A stretch of 25,444 nucleotides of DNA. Source: a virus. A program made the translations under genes and the position numbers. The DNA lies in IMG/VR virus record IMGVR_UViG_3300032308_000711, positions 1 through 25,444 of that record, one strand, 5' to 3'. Below, one piece after another: positions 16,606-23,483 of the stretch (its first letter is position 1; every line of letters begins with the position of its first letter). A model generated the notes under the pieces. It was given only the letters and a program-made list of their open reading frames with translations, had not been told where the DNA came from and ran no database searches.

Positions 16606-19463
16606 TGAGAGACCCAGGTTTAGATGGAGTAGATAGATCAAATTCTGCTGATTTACAAAAAGATGCCTCAGGAATTGCTACTGCTAATGCACTTTCATCT
16701 AAAGACTCATATACTATAACAATAGAAAAACTTCCAGTAAAGCTTGCAGGTAAATATAATTTTGTTTTTCAGTATTATTATGTAAATCCAGATGAAACAC
16801 AATCAACTCCAGTCCTTGGACCACCGTCTGCTACATATACAATAGAGCTAGAAATTCCGTGTATCGCTACAGCACCTACTAATGTTACAACCGCAGGTGG
16901 ATTTTATTCTTATCAAGTTAAATGGGACATGCCAACATTTGCAAGTTATGCAGATACAATTGTTTATGAAAGCAATACAAATTCTTTTTCACCATCATCA
17001 AAAGTTGTTTACGTTGGAACATCTAACCAATGCAATATATTAACATCAGATCTGCTTCCTAAGTACGTTTATGTAGTGCACAGAGACATGTTTAGACAAA
17101 GTTGTATTGCAGGATTTGTTGCAGGACCAATTGTTATTAAAGATCCCATTACTGTAGATGCTAATCCACCAACAAATGATTTTACAGTAGGGACAGCAAC
17201 TGTTCAAGATGATCCAGACGGATTGTTTACTTTTAATAAAAAGGTTTTATTTAACTGGACAGCTAACACAGACGAGTCAACCTACGGATATCAGATAAGA
17301 TTTAGAAGAGTAGGTACAACTGATTATACCTACATGTCAGTTCCTGGACGTACAACAACGTCTACTTATTTATATGGAGTAAAGGCGGGGCAGACATATG
17401 AAATTGGTGTAAGCACATACGATCAATTTGGCAATACAAACGTTTCAGACTGGAAGAGCTATCCAAATATTGTAATACCAGCAAGCACATCGTTGGCAGC
17501 AGATGTTGCAATCACGGCGGGTGACATGAAAATGGGTTACGGTATTGGCGGAGATAATGCTAATAAAGGGCTTTACTTAGGTCCAGAAAATTACTGGTAC
17601 ATTCAGGGCAATACTACTGCTTCATCGGCAGCAAGACTTTCTGTTGGCGGAACAAATGACAAGTTGTTATGGGACGGAACAAATTTGTCAGTAACAGGTA
17701 ACCTAACAGCAAGAGCTGGATCTTTTACTGGAAACATATTGCTAGCTTCAACTAACGCATCTATATATAATGGAACAATCAACTCAGCTGGCAACCTAAC
17801 TGGAAATGGATTTGCTTTAAATGCAACGGGCTTAAAGGTTGCAAATGGAACTAACTCAATAACACTAGATGCTGCAAATGGTCAGATAACTGCAAATGCT
17901 GGAAATATTGCAGGGTGGCAATTAACAACAAACGGATTTAGCAATAATAATGCAAGACTAAATAGTTTAACGGGCTCACTTGAATTGGGTGGAGCAAACA
18001 CAGATGACATTGTTCGTCTTGATGCAAATGATGCAAATTTTAGAATGTGGATCGGAAAAAATTCATCCGCAACAGCACCATTTAAAGTTAGCAAATCTGG
18101 AGTTCTCACAGCTTCTGGGGCCATGATAACTGGTAACTCTTCCTTTGCTGGAACTTTAACTGTTGGCACACAGCTTTCAGATGGAACAACAATTGATACT
18201 GTTAAGCAAAATGCATTGCAGGGAATAACCGATGCTGGCGCCGCAGCTGGACAAGCGGCACAAGCAAAAGCCAGAGGTGACGAAGCTTATAATAAAGCCA
18301 TAGAGGCTGGGCAAACTGCAACAGCTGCTTCAGAAGCTGCGACTGCAGCAGCAAATGCTGCTGCATTAAAAATGGCAGCGGCAGATATTAATACGGTTTT
18401 AGATTTAAACACGACAGTAATAAATGGAAGCAGAATAACAACTGGAACAATTGATGTTGCTAGATTAAATATTACTGGTGGTACAGCAGGATTTAATGGA
18501 TTTGTTGTAGATGGAAATGGTATTCGGGCAACAAGCGGAGGAAGCCAAACATTAAATATTTCTTCAAATGGAACTATTTCTTTAGGAGATACTACAAATG
18601 GATGGACAGTAGACAATCAATACATAACATCTAGAAGCTACTACACAACAGGATATACACCAGTAAAATTAGATGGATGGAATGGAACAATTGAAGGTGG
18701 AAGAATTACTGCTTCAAAGTTTGAAGCCAACACTATTACTGGTGGAACTATAACTGGAACTAAAATTCAGACAAGTACTTCTGGCAACAGAGTTGAATTA
18801 GTGGACGCAACAACAGATTCTTTAAGAGTTGTTTATGGTGGTACTGTTAGAGGACAGCTTTTAGCCGCAGCATCTTCAGGAATATTAATGCACTGGGGCG
18901 CAACAGCTAACGCAAATGCTACAACATATGGCCTTATTTTACTTAATCAAAACGCTGCAACTATTGCGGCCGATAGCAATAACTATTTAACTGTTACAAC
19001 TACAAACACCACTCTGTCTGGAGCAATGGATTTTGTAAACGGAACAAGTACTTTTAGCTCTGGTTACAATACATTTTTTCAAAAAACCACAACGGGAGCG
19101 GCTACCCCGTCCACAACCACATCTGGAGCAAATGCGTGGCTAAACTCAAGTACAGGACAATTAGCAAGATCTACATCTTCAAGAAGATATAAAACAAATA
19201 TTCAAGATATAGAGTTTACAGACACTCAGCTTATGTTGTTAAGGCCAGTTAAGTTTCAGGGTATAGCTGATATGGAGTCTGGCGATGAAGCATATCGTGT
19301 AGGGTTAATTGCAGAAGAGGTAGCAGCAATTGAAGGCCTTGAAGATATAGTTGAATATAATAATGATGGGACCCCAGAAAACATTAATTATAATAGTCTT
19401 TCTCCAATACTAATAAGTGTATTAAAAAGAATATTAAATAGGCTTGACGCCGCTGGAATTTAA
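16605..19463 (+). CDS. Large tail fibre with FN3 modules and C-terminal S74 chaperone domain
   Basis: A 952-residue receptor-binding type protein coupled to the preceding fibre by TAATG. Two fibronectin-III-like modules are visible at about 88-180 and 187-293 (FTFNKKVLFNWTANTDES, YGVKAGQTYEIGVSTYD). Repetitive glycine/asparagine/threonine beta structure covers about 300-540 and 592-850, broken by an alanine-rich helix at about 540-592 that probably makes a trimeric coiled coil. Residues 858-952 are a Peptidase_S74 intramolecular chaperone: S858-S-R-R-Y-K863-T-N-I, then YRVGLIAEEVAAIEG and NYNSLSPILISVLKRIL. In this family the domain helps the fibre trimerise and then cuts itself off at the serine, with the nearby lysine as partner. 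Self-cleavage here is inferred from motif conservation. Confidence 0.85.
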   Translation: MRDPGLDGVDRSNSADLQKDASGIATANALSSKDSYTITIEKLPVKLAGKYNFVFQYYYVNPDETQSTPVLGPPSATYTIELEIPCIATAPTNVTTAGGFYSYQVKWDMPTFASYADTIVYESNTNSFSPSSKVVYVGTSNQCNILTSDLLPKYVYVVHRDMFRQSCIAGFVAGPIVIKDPITVDANPPTNDFTVGTATVQDDPDGLFTFNKKVLFNWTANTDESTYGYQIRFRRVGTTDYTYMSVPGRTTTSTYLYGVKAGQTYEIGVSTYDQFGNTNVSDWKSYPNIVIPASTSLAADVAITAGDMKMGYGIGGDNANKGLYLGPENYWYIQGNTTASSAARLSVGGTNDKLLWDGTNLSVTGNLTARAGSFTGNILLASTNASIYNGTINSAGNLTGNGFALNATGLKVANGTNSITLDAANGQITANAGNIAGWQLTTNGFSNNNARLNSLTGSLELGGANTDDIVRLDANDANFRMWIGKNSSATAPFKVSKSGVLTASGAMITGNSSFAGTLTVGTQLSDGTTIDTVKQNALQGITDAGAAAGQAAQAKARGDEAYNKAIEAGQTATAASEAATAAANAAALKMAAADINTVLDLNTTVINGSRITTGTIDVARLNITGGTAGFNGFVVDGNGIRATSGGSQTLNISSNGTISLGDTTNGWTVDNQYITSRSYYTTGYTPVKLDGWNGTIEGGRITASKFEANTITGGTITGTKIQTSTSGNRVELVDATTDSLRVVYGGTVRGQLLAAASSGILMHWGATANANATTYGLILLNQNAATIAADSNNYLTVTTTNTTLSGAMDFVNGTSTFSSGYNTFFQKTTTGAATPSTTTSGANAWLNSSTGQLARSTSSRRYKTNIQDIEFTDTQLMLLRPVKFQGIADMESGDEAYRVGLIAEEVAAIEGLEDIVEYNNDGTPENINYNSLSPILISVLKRILNRLDAAGI

Positions 19464-19472
19464 TGGTATATT
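19444..19472 (+). promoter_or_regulatory. Promoter for the small fibre-accessory genes
   Basis: TTGACG (19444-19449) and TATATT (19467-19472) are separated by 17 bases, with a TG extension (TGG at 19464-19466). The -35 overlaps the last codons of the large fibre gene. Expected start near 19479, 18 bases before ATG 19497. Confidence 0.65.
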
Positions 19473-19496
19473 TAATCTCTAAAGAAAAGGAATTTT

Positions 19497-19667
19497 ATGT
19501 CAAATAAAATAGAACTAGTGGTAGGAGCACTACAGCAAAGAATTGGCGAACTTGTCTCAAACTATGAGACTAATATAGCAGTTCTTCGTGCAGAAATAAC
19601 ACAGCTTGCTGAAGAGATTGAAGTTTTAAAATCAAAGAAAGAACCTGAAAAGGAAACTAAGGAGTAG
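19497..19667 (+). CDS. 56-residue coiled-coil protein in the fibre region
   Basis: A 56-residue protein beginning at ATG 19497, five bases after AAAAGGA, and ending TAG at 19665-19667. Almost its whole length has a heptad pattern (ELVVGALQQRIGELVSNY, then IAVLRAEITQLAEEIEVLKS), followed by a lysine/glutamate tail. It has no signal peptide or membrane segment. It has its own promoter-like sequence and lies between the large fibre and an accessory fibre gene, so it may be a fibre assembly helper or a small coiled-coil structural part. The coding call is supported by ribosome site, promoter and tight spacing to the next gene. The function is unknown. Confidence 0.75.
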   Translation: MSNKIELVVGALQQRIGELVSNYETNIAVLRAEITQLAEEIEVLKSKKEPEKETKE

Positions 19668-19669
19668 CA

Positions 19670-20122
19670 ATGGCATTCAACAATCTAACACCAATATCAA
19701 TCGGAGACGGGGATCCAGTAACAGCTGATGTCCTTAGAAAGATTGTTGAAAATATTAATATTATTGCTAAAGGGGAAACTGTAACCCCTGTAAAAATTGA
19801 AAGCACAACAATTAATGGCGGATCTATTACAGCTAAAGGTTTGGACACAACCGTTGGCTCAATTGTAACTAATAAACCTCTTAGTACATCAATGAAGTCT
19901 TTTCCTGTATCATTTGGAGATTTAACATTTACAGAAACTCCAATGATTAATGTCACAATTGAGTATGCTTCAGCAGCAGATTCAGCTTTGTACACCCCAA
20001 TGATTATTACTGCAACTAATAAAGGATTTAAAATACTTTGCAAGGCTCCAAGTGGAACTAAGCCAATTAATAATGCCAAGATTCATTGGACAGCTTCTGG
20101 AACACTAGATCCAAAAGCTTAA
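19670..20122 (+). CDS. Accessory fibre / tail-tip protein with beta-sandwich C-terminus
   Basis: A 150-residue protein starting at ATG 19670, two bases after the coiled-coil gene, whose end supplies the ribosome site (AAGGAG 19659-19664, five bases away). Residues 1-35 (DPVTADVLRKIVENINIIAK) form a helix that could anchor or trimerise it. Residues about 60-150 (FPVSFGDLTFTETPMINVTI, YTPMIITATNKGFKILCKAP, NAKIHWTASG) have the alternating strands seen in H-type lectin-like and fibre-tip domains. It is the last gene before the terminator at 20167-20191, so it closes the structural block. Lectin function is a suggestion, not shown. Confidence 0.65.
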   Translation: MAFNNLTPISIGDGDPVTADVLRKIVENINIIAKGETVTPVKIESTTINGGSITAKGLDTTVGSIVTNKPLSTSMKSFPVSFGDLTFTETPMINVTIEYASAADSALYTPMIITATNKGFKILCKAPSGTKPINNAKIHWTASGTLDPKA

Positions 20123-20126
20123 CCTA

Positions 20127-20154
20127 TTGACAATCTAAACCTATATGTTACAAT
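20127..20154 (+). promoter_or_regulatory. Strong promoter at the head of the replication block
   Basis: TTGACA (20127-20132) is a perfect -35. TACAAT (20149-20154) follows after 16 bases, preceded by the TG extension (TGT at 20146-20148). The expected start is near 20161. It is the best -35/-10 pair in the window. Confidence 0.7.
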
Positions 20155-20164
20155 TACTGTAACA
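20146..20164 (+). promoter_or_regulatory. Perfect dyad overlapping -10 and start site; candidate operator
   Basis: TGTTACA-ATTAC-TGTAACA has two perfect 7-base arms with a 5-base centre. The left arm covers the -10 box and the right arm covers the predicted +1, so a dimeric repressor bound here would block RNA polymerase. The dyad itself is seen; a repressor is inferred. Confidence 0.5.
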
Positions 20165-20166
20165 TC

Positions 20167-20191
20167 AAAGTCACGTACCCGTGACTTTTTT
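20167..20191 (+). terminator. Intrinsic terminator between late and replication genes
   Basis: AAAGTCACG (20167-20175) pairs perfectly with CGTGACTTT (20180-20188) around TACC, and a run of six T covers 20186-20191. It ends structural transcription, but it also lies about six bases downstream of the predicted start of the promoter at 20127, where it could act as an attenuator. Confidence 0.85.
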
Positions 20192-20208
20192 ACATATTAA
20201 GGTAGAAA

Positions 20209-21009
20209 ATGAGCAACGATTTAAAGTGGATGCTATCATCCGATCAGCAATTCCCGTATCAAGATGATAAGATGATTGCCTTATGGTTTAAGGTCATGAA
20301 ATGGTTTAAGCCAGATGTAGTTGATTACTTGGGAGATACTGATGACCAAGCATGTTATAGCAAATACAATGAAGGATTGTCTTCAGAATTTCTTGCCTTG
20401 CATAAGACAGATAGCAAAGATCTTATTGTTCCAATGATGCGTCATGAAGCAAAGGGTGCAAGAGATTTTTATGCAAAGACCAGAGAGATGTTGCCAGACG
20501 CTCAGCTTTTTTCTGCTTTAGGAAACCACGACATCAGAATTTTTAATTACATGGACGCTAAGCTTCCAGATTATTTAAAAGAGGTAACGCCAGAGACTCT
20601 TTGGAACCTAGACTCATTAGGCTATGAGTATATCTACTATGACTCTTTACCAAAACGTCGCTTTGGCGATGTGCACGTACACCATGGAATTTCTATATCA
20701 GCAACTGGATCAGTCAGAAAAGATATGGAAGACCTACAAGTATCTTTAATTAGAGGACACTCACACAGAATTGCTTCACATATGGTAACATATGAATTAA
20801 GAAACAATGGCGAAGGAGAAACCCTTCGTGGATATGAGATTGGTCACATGTGTGATGAAAAGGGGCCAGGTATGAAGTACACCCAACACCACGACTGGCA
20901 AAAAGGTTTTGCTATTGCACATATCGTAAATGATTATCCTCACATTCAAATGATTCATGTGTCCCCAGACTACTCTTGCGTTGTGGACGGAAAGGTATTT
21001 ACTTTATAA
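20209..21009 (+). CDS. Calcineurin-like metallophosphoesterase
   Basis: A 266-residue two-metal phosphoesterase. Visible motifs in order are SSDQQFPY (D12), YLGDTDD (G42-D43), GNHD (105-108), VHHG (H158-H159) and RGHSH (G183-H184-S185-H186), the standard metal-binding and catalytic set. Motif I is D-x-Q rather than D-x-H, a change I recall in other phage members. Such enzymes hydrolyse phosphomonoesters or diesters, possibly nucleotides or nucleic acid ends; the substrate cannot be read from sequence. It starts at ATG 20209 behind AAGG, 18 bases after a terminator, and overlaps the zinc-ribbon gene (TAATG). Being first in the replication block suggests a DNA or nucleotide metabolism role. Confidence 0.85.
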   Translation: MSNDLKWMLSSDQQFPYQDDKMIALWFKVMKWFKPDVVDYLGDTDDQACYSKYNEGLSSEFLALHKTDSKDLIVPMMRHEAKGARDFYAKTREMLPDAQLFSALGNHDIRIFNYMDAKLPDYLKEVTPETLWNLDSLGYEYIYYDSLPKRRFGDVHVHHGISISATGSVRKDMEDLQVSLIRGHSHRIASHMVTYELRNNGEGETLRGYEIGHMCDEKGPGMKYTQHHDWQKGFAIAHIVNDYPHIQMIHVSPDYSCVVDGKVFTL

Positions 21010-21194
21010 TGTGGTGCGGAAAATGTGGAGGAAGAGTTTTTGTAGATAGAGTTTTTTCTCAAAAGCTACATATAGAACTATTCTGTATTATGTGTGGTAA
21101 AAGAAATATGGTCAATAAAGAAATGAGTGCTTTTGGAAAATGGTTAGACGCAAAAGAAACGGCAACCTTAAAGAACTACGGTATTTCTTCTTAA
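21009..21194 (+). CDS. Zinc-ribbon microprotein
   Basis: A 61-residue protein starting at the ATG that overlaps the phosphoesterase stop (TAATG); an in-frame ATG at 20976 lies inside the previous gene and is less likely. C3-G-K-C6 and C26-I-M-C29, separated by 19 residues with beta-type sequence between them, form a four-cysteine zinc ribbon, a fold used for nucleic-acid or protein binding. The C-terminal 25 residues are helical and charged. The end overlaps the next gene by 55 bases in a different frame. A transcription or replication cofactor role is possible but not shown. Confidence 0.75.
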   Translation: MWCGKCGGRVFVDRVFSQKLHIELFCIMCGKRNMVNKEMSAFGKWLDAKETATLKNYGISS

Positions 21195-21625
21195 ACGATA
21201 AGGTACATAAAGTTTTAAGGGCATCCAGATCAAAGGATGAACTTGTTGCTTGGTGCTATCCAGATCATAAAAGAGTATTATATTCTTATTCTCAAGTATA
21301 TAAACATTTAAATAAAGCCTATACAGTAAAACAAGTAGGATTACTTTTAAATAAACATAGTGTAACTATTCATGACTATATACTTGAAGGTAAAATTAAA
21401 ACTCCTGCAAAAATATATCCAATTAGTGATCCAACAAATGAAAACTGGTCTAAATATTTATTTAGCGAAACGGACATTTTGGACACGCATCAATTTATAT
21501 TAGAGGTGGGTCATTCAAACAACATGCCGTCTCGTGCTGAATTATTAGGTCTTCTCAAACACAACATTATATTGTATACTAAGAGCTCAGAGGGTAAGTT
21601 TATCCCAGTATGGAAGGCGGAGTAA
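21140..21625 (+). CDS. MerR/excisionase-type helix-turn-helix protein
   Basis: A 161-residue protein. Residues about 61-90 (YTVKQVGLLLNKHSVTIHDY, then ILEGKIKTP) match a MerR or excisionase-type winged helix, with the T-I-H recognition helix and the E-G-K-I wing. Residues 20-50 (NDKVHKVLRASRSKDE, then VAWCYPDHKRVLYSYS) form a distinct N-terminal segment. ATG 21140 is the only usual start codon in the frame before this region, although it has no clear ribosome site and lies 55 bases inside the zinc-ribbon gene. Its stop is joined to the C2H2 gene (TAATG). It could regulate phage genes, for example at the dyad at 20146, but that link is speculation. Confidence 0.65.
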   Translation: MVRRKRNGNLKELRYFFLNDKVHKVLRASRSKDELVAWCYPDHKRVLYSYSQVYKHLNKAYTVKQVGLLLNKHSVTIHDYILEGKIKTPAKIYPISDPTNENWSKYLFSETDILDTHQFILEVGHSNNMPSRAELLGLLKHNIILYTKSSEGKFIPVWKAE

Positions 21626-21735
21626 TGGCAAGTAGCAGAATTGTAATTTGTCCAGATTGTAATAAAGAGCTTGAAGTTCGATCTGATTTTGCACACCTAA
21701 CATTATCTAACCATATTAAGAAGGAGCACAGATGA
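21625..21735 (+). CDS. 36-residue C2H2 zinc-finger microprotein
   Basis: A very short gene, ATG 21625 to TGA 21735. It carries C9-P-D-C12 and H30-x4-H35, with 17 residues between the pairs, a C2H2-type finger that fills nearly the whole protein. Both ends are coupled: its ATG overlaps the HTH gene stop (TAATG) and its TGA overlaps the next ATG (ATGA). It also contains AAGGAG (21721-21726), the ribosome site for the next gene. The double coupling plus the intact metal ligands argue for a real protein. A DNA-binding or protein-adaptor role is inferred from the fold only. Confidence 0.7.
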   Translation: MASSRIVICPDCNKELEVRSDFAHLTLSNHIKKEHR

Positions 21736-21935
21736 CAACGAGAGTTAAAGTAGACCTTTCCTTTACAAGGAACCTTGGAAACTATGAAAGCATTAAAATT
21801 GGCGTAGGGGTTGAAGATGATCTTCGTGACGGAGAAAATGTAGATACTGCTACAGAAAGAGTATATAAGTTTGTTGAAGATAAGCTTATTGAAAAGACTC
21901 GTGAGGTAGAAGAAGAGTTAAAGCGTGGCAAATGA
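21732..21935 (+). CDS. Conserved-type small protein (NLGNYES motif), unknown function
   Basis: A 67-residue protein starting at the ATG overlapping the C2H2 stop, six bases after AAGGAG. The N-terminal strand pair (RVKVDLSFTRNLGNYESIKI) leads to an acidic loop (GVEDDLRDGENVD) and one long C-terminal helix (TATERVYKFVEDKLIEKTRE). I recall the T-R-N-L-G-N-Y-E-S stretch from small phage proteins encoded near replication genes, but no function is known to me. There are no cysteines and no membrane segment. It overlaps the next gene by 11 bases. Confidence 0.7.
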   Translation: MTTRVKVDLSFTRNLGNYESIKIGVGVEDDLRDGENVDTATERVYKFVEDKLIEKTREVEEELKRGK

Positions 21936-22242
21936 AAAACAGCCTTATATTCTTATAAGCCTATATCTGTCTTTGTATAAAGAAAGATACAATAAGGTTT
22001 TAACTATTAATAAATTTCGTGAGAAGTGGGCTATGCAAGATGTCATTGATAGTGTAGGATATGATCGTGCAGTTGAACTGCTAAAGTATTATTTTAAGAC
22101 AGCAAAGTCGGGGCACCCACTTAACTTCTTCTATAACAACTTTGACAGGATTGATCAATTAGAAAAAGATATTAAGAAGGATAAGGCAGTCCGCAGTGTC
22201 CTTTTAGGAGAAACTAAGAAGATGGTAGAAGGCGAAGAATGA
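21925..22242 (+). CDS. Small helical protein directly before the helicase; possible loader
   Basis: A 105-residue protein starting with GTG at 21925, 11 bases inside the previous gene; no in-frame ATG is nearby. It is mostly helical (SLYLSLYKERYNKVLTINKF, then MQDVIDSVGYDRAVELLKYY) and ends in a charged helix (IDQLEKDIKKDKAVRSVLLG). Its stop overlaps the helicase start (ATGA), so the two proteins are probably made together. Small helical partners encoded next to DnaB-type helicases are often loaders or anti-helicase cofactors, which makes that role attractive here. No DnaC-like ATPase motif is present. I do not recognise the family. Confidence 0.65.
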   Translation: MANEKQPYILISLYLSLYKERYNKVLTINKFREKWAMQDVIDSVGYDRAVELLKYYFKTAKSGHPLNFFYNNFDRIDQLEKDIKKDKAVRSVLLGETKKMVEGEE

Positions 22243-23483
22243 ATACAGAAGCAACTTTAATTTCTGCCGTATGTAAGAATAAAGATATTAGCACACTGCT
22301 TGCAGACAATGTTGACGACCTATTTACTTCCCATAGAGATATCTGGGAAAGCTTAAAGTCGTACTACTATAAGTTTAAAGCCGTGCCAGAGGCTGGCGTT
22401 CTTATGGAACGACATAAAGACTTTGAGCCAGTTGAAGCAAAGGCAGAGACTGGATACTACCTAGACATATTAAAGAACGAGTTTATTTCAAACAAACTCA
22501 AGACAATCATTTTACGTGGAGGATCTGCTCTTAAAGAAGATGCAGCATCTAGAGTTCTTGCACAAATGCAAAGCGACCTTGCTGGACTAAGTCGATATAC
22601 AAATAATGTAAGAGACTTGGACATTATTGATGTTGAAAATGCAGCACGACATTATCAAGCAGTTAAAGAGCGCTCATCTGTAATGGGTGGAGCACCAGGA
22701 ATCCTAACTGGATTTGATGCTATTGATAAAGCATATCCAACAGGAATGGCACCAGGACATTTAATTGTTGCCATTGGTTGGCCAGGAAAAGGAAAGACGT
22801 GGTTTACTTCATACCTTGCTTGCAAGGCTTGGGAGCAAGGCTTTAAGCCAATGATTGTTTCTCTTGAAATGTCTCCAGAGAATATGCGTGATCGTATCTT
22901 TACAATGCTTGGGTCTGGTATATTCCGTGCAAGCGATTTGTCAAAGGGTGACATTAACATTGATGACTTCCGTAACTGGGGAAACAAAAAGTTTGAGGGC
23001 AAGAATAGTTTTGTTTTGATCTCAAATGAGGGTGCATCAGAAGTTACTCCTGCAACTATTCAGGGCAAGATAGATCAGCACAAGCCAGACTTAGTTATTC
23101 TAGATTACCACCAGCTGTTTAACGATAACAAGCGTTCAAATTCTGAAGTAGAAAGAAACAGAAACGTTTCTCGTGAATTTAAAATGCTTGCTGTATCTAA
23201 TAACATTCCTATCATTGATATTACTGCTGCAACAGCAGACGATATATCTGATCAGGAAAATCCGCCAATGATGTCTCAGGTTGCTTGGTCTAAAGCAATT
23301 GAGTACGATGCCGATATGGCTCTTGCGGTACACAGGTACCCACAGACTAATATGATTGAGATTGTGTCTAGGAAGAATAGACACGGTCATGACTTTAATT
23401 TCTATTTGGACTGGGATATTAACCGTGGTATCGTCAAAGAAATTTACGAGAACCCATTCCAAAATGACGCACAAAAGAATTAA
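22239..23483 (+). CDS. Replicative DNA helicase, DnaB family
   Basis: A 414-residue hexameric 5'-3' helicase. Residues 1 to about 115 are the helical N-terminal domain that contacts primase. The RecA-like ATPase domain follows, opening with GILTGFDAIDKAYPTGMAPG. Walker A is G180-WPGKGK-T187, the SLEMSPENMRDR segment follows, and Walker B is LVILDY (285-290, D289) followed by HQ. Later, SQVAWSKAIEYDADMALAVH fits the C-terminal core. It begins at the ATG overlapping the preceding gene (ATGA), with AAGG upstream. Arg codons are a mix of CGN and AGR. Together with the primase and SSB downstream it gives the phage its own replication fork machinery. Confidence 0.92.
   Translation: MNTEATLISAVCKNKDISTLLADNVDDLFTSHRDIWESLKSYYYKFKAVPEAGVLMERHKDFEPVEAKAETGYYLDILKNEFISNKLKTIILRGGSALKEDAASRVLAQMQSDLAGLSRYTNNVRDLDIIDVENAARHYQAVKERSSVMGGAPGILTGFDAIDKAYPTGMAPGHLIVAIGWPGKGKTWFTSYLACKAWEQGFKPMIVSLEMSPENMRDRIFTMLGSGIFRASDLSKGDINIDDFRNWGNKKFEGKNSFVLISNEGASEVTPATIQGKIDQHKPDLVILDYHQLFNDNKRSNSEVERNRNVSREFKMLAVSNNIPIIDITAATADDISDQENPPMMSQVAWSKAIEYDADMALAVHRYPQTNMIEIVSRKNRHGHDFNFYLDWDINRGIVKEIYENPFQNDAQKN

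Noticed and set aside
17603-18616. Three minus-strand open frames (63, 95 and 109 residues) opposite the large fibre
   Set aside because: They arise from the repetitive codon pattern of the fibre gene, are rich in P/V/A, and have no start signals.
19657-20079. 140-residue open frame on the minus strand
   Set aside because: It lies almost wholly opposite the accessory fibre gene, which has a ribosome site and sensible domain pattern; the minus frame is a low-complexity I/V/P-rich shadow without ribosome site or promoter.
21140-21194. Programmed frameshift fusing the zinc ribbon to the HTH protein
   Set aside because: The -1 frame relation fits, but no X XXY YYZ heptamer in the right phase was found in the overlap, so it is not annotated.
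22655-23474. Minus-strand open frames of 115 and 112 residues opposite the helicase
   Set aside because: The plus strand encodes intact Walker motifs here; the minus frames show no recognisable domain or start signal.
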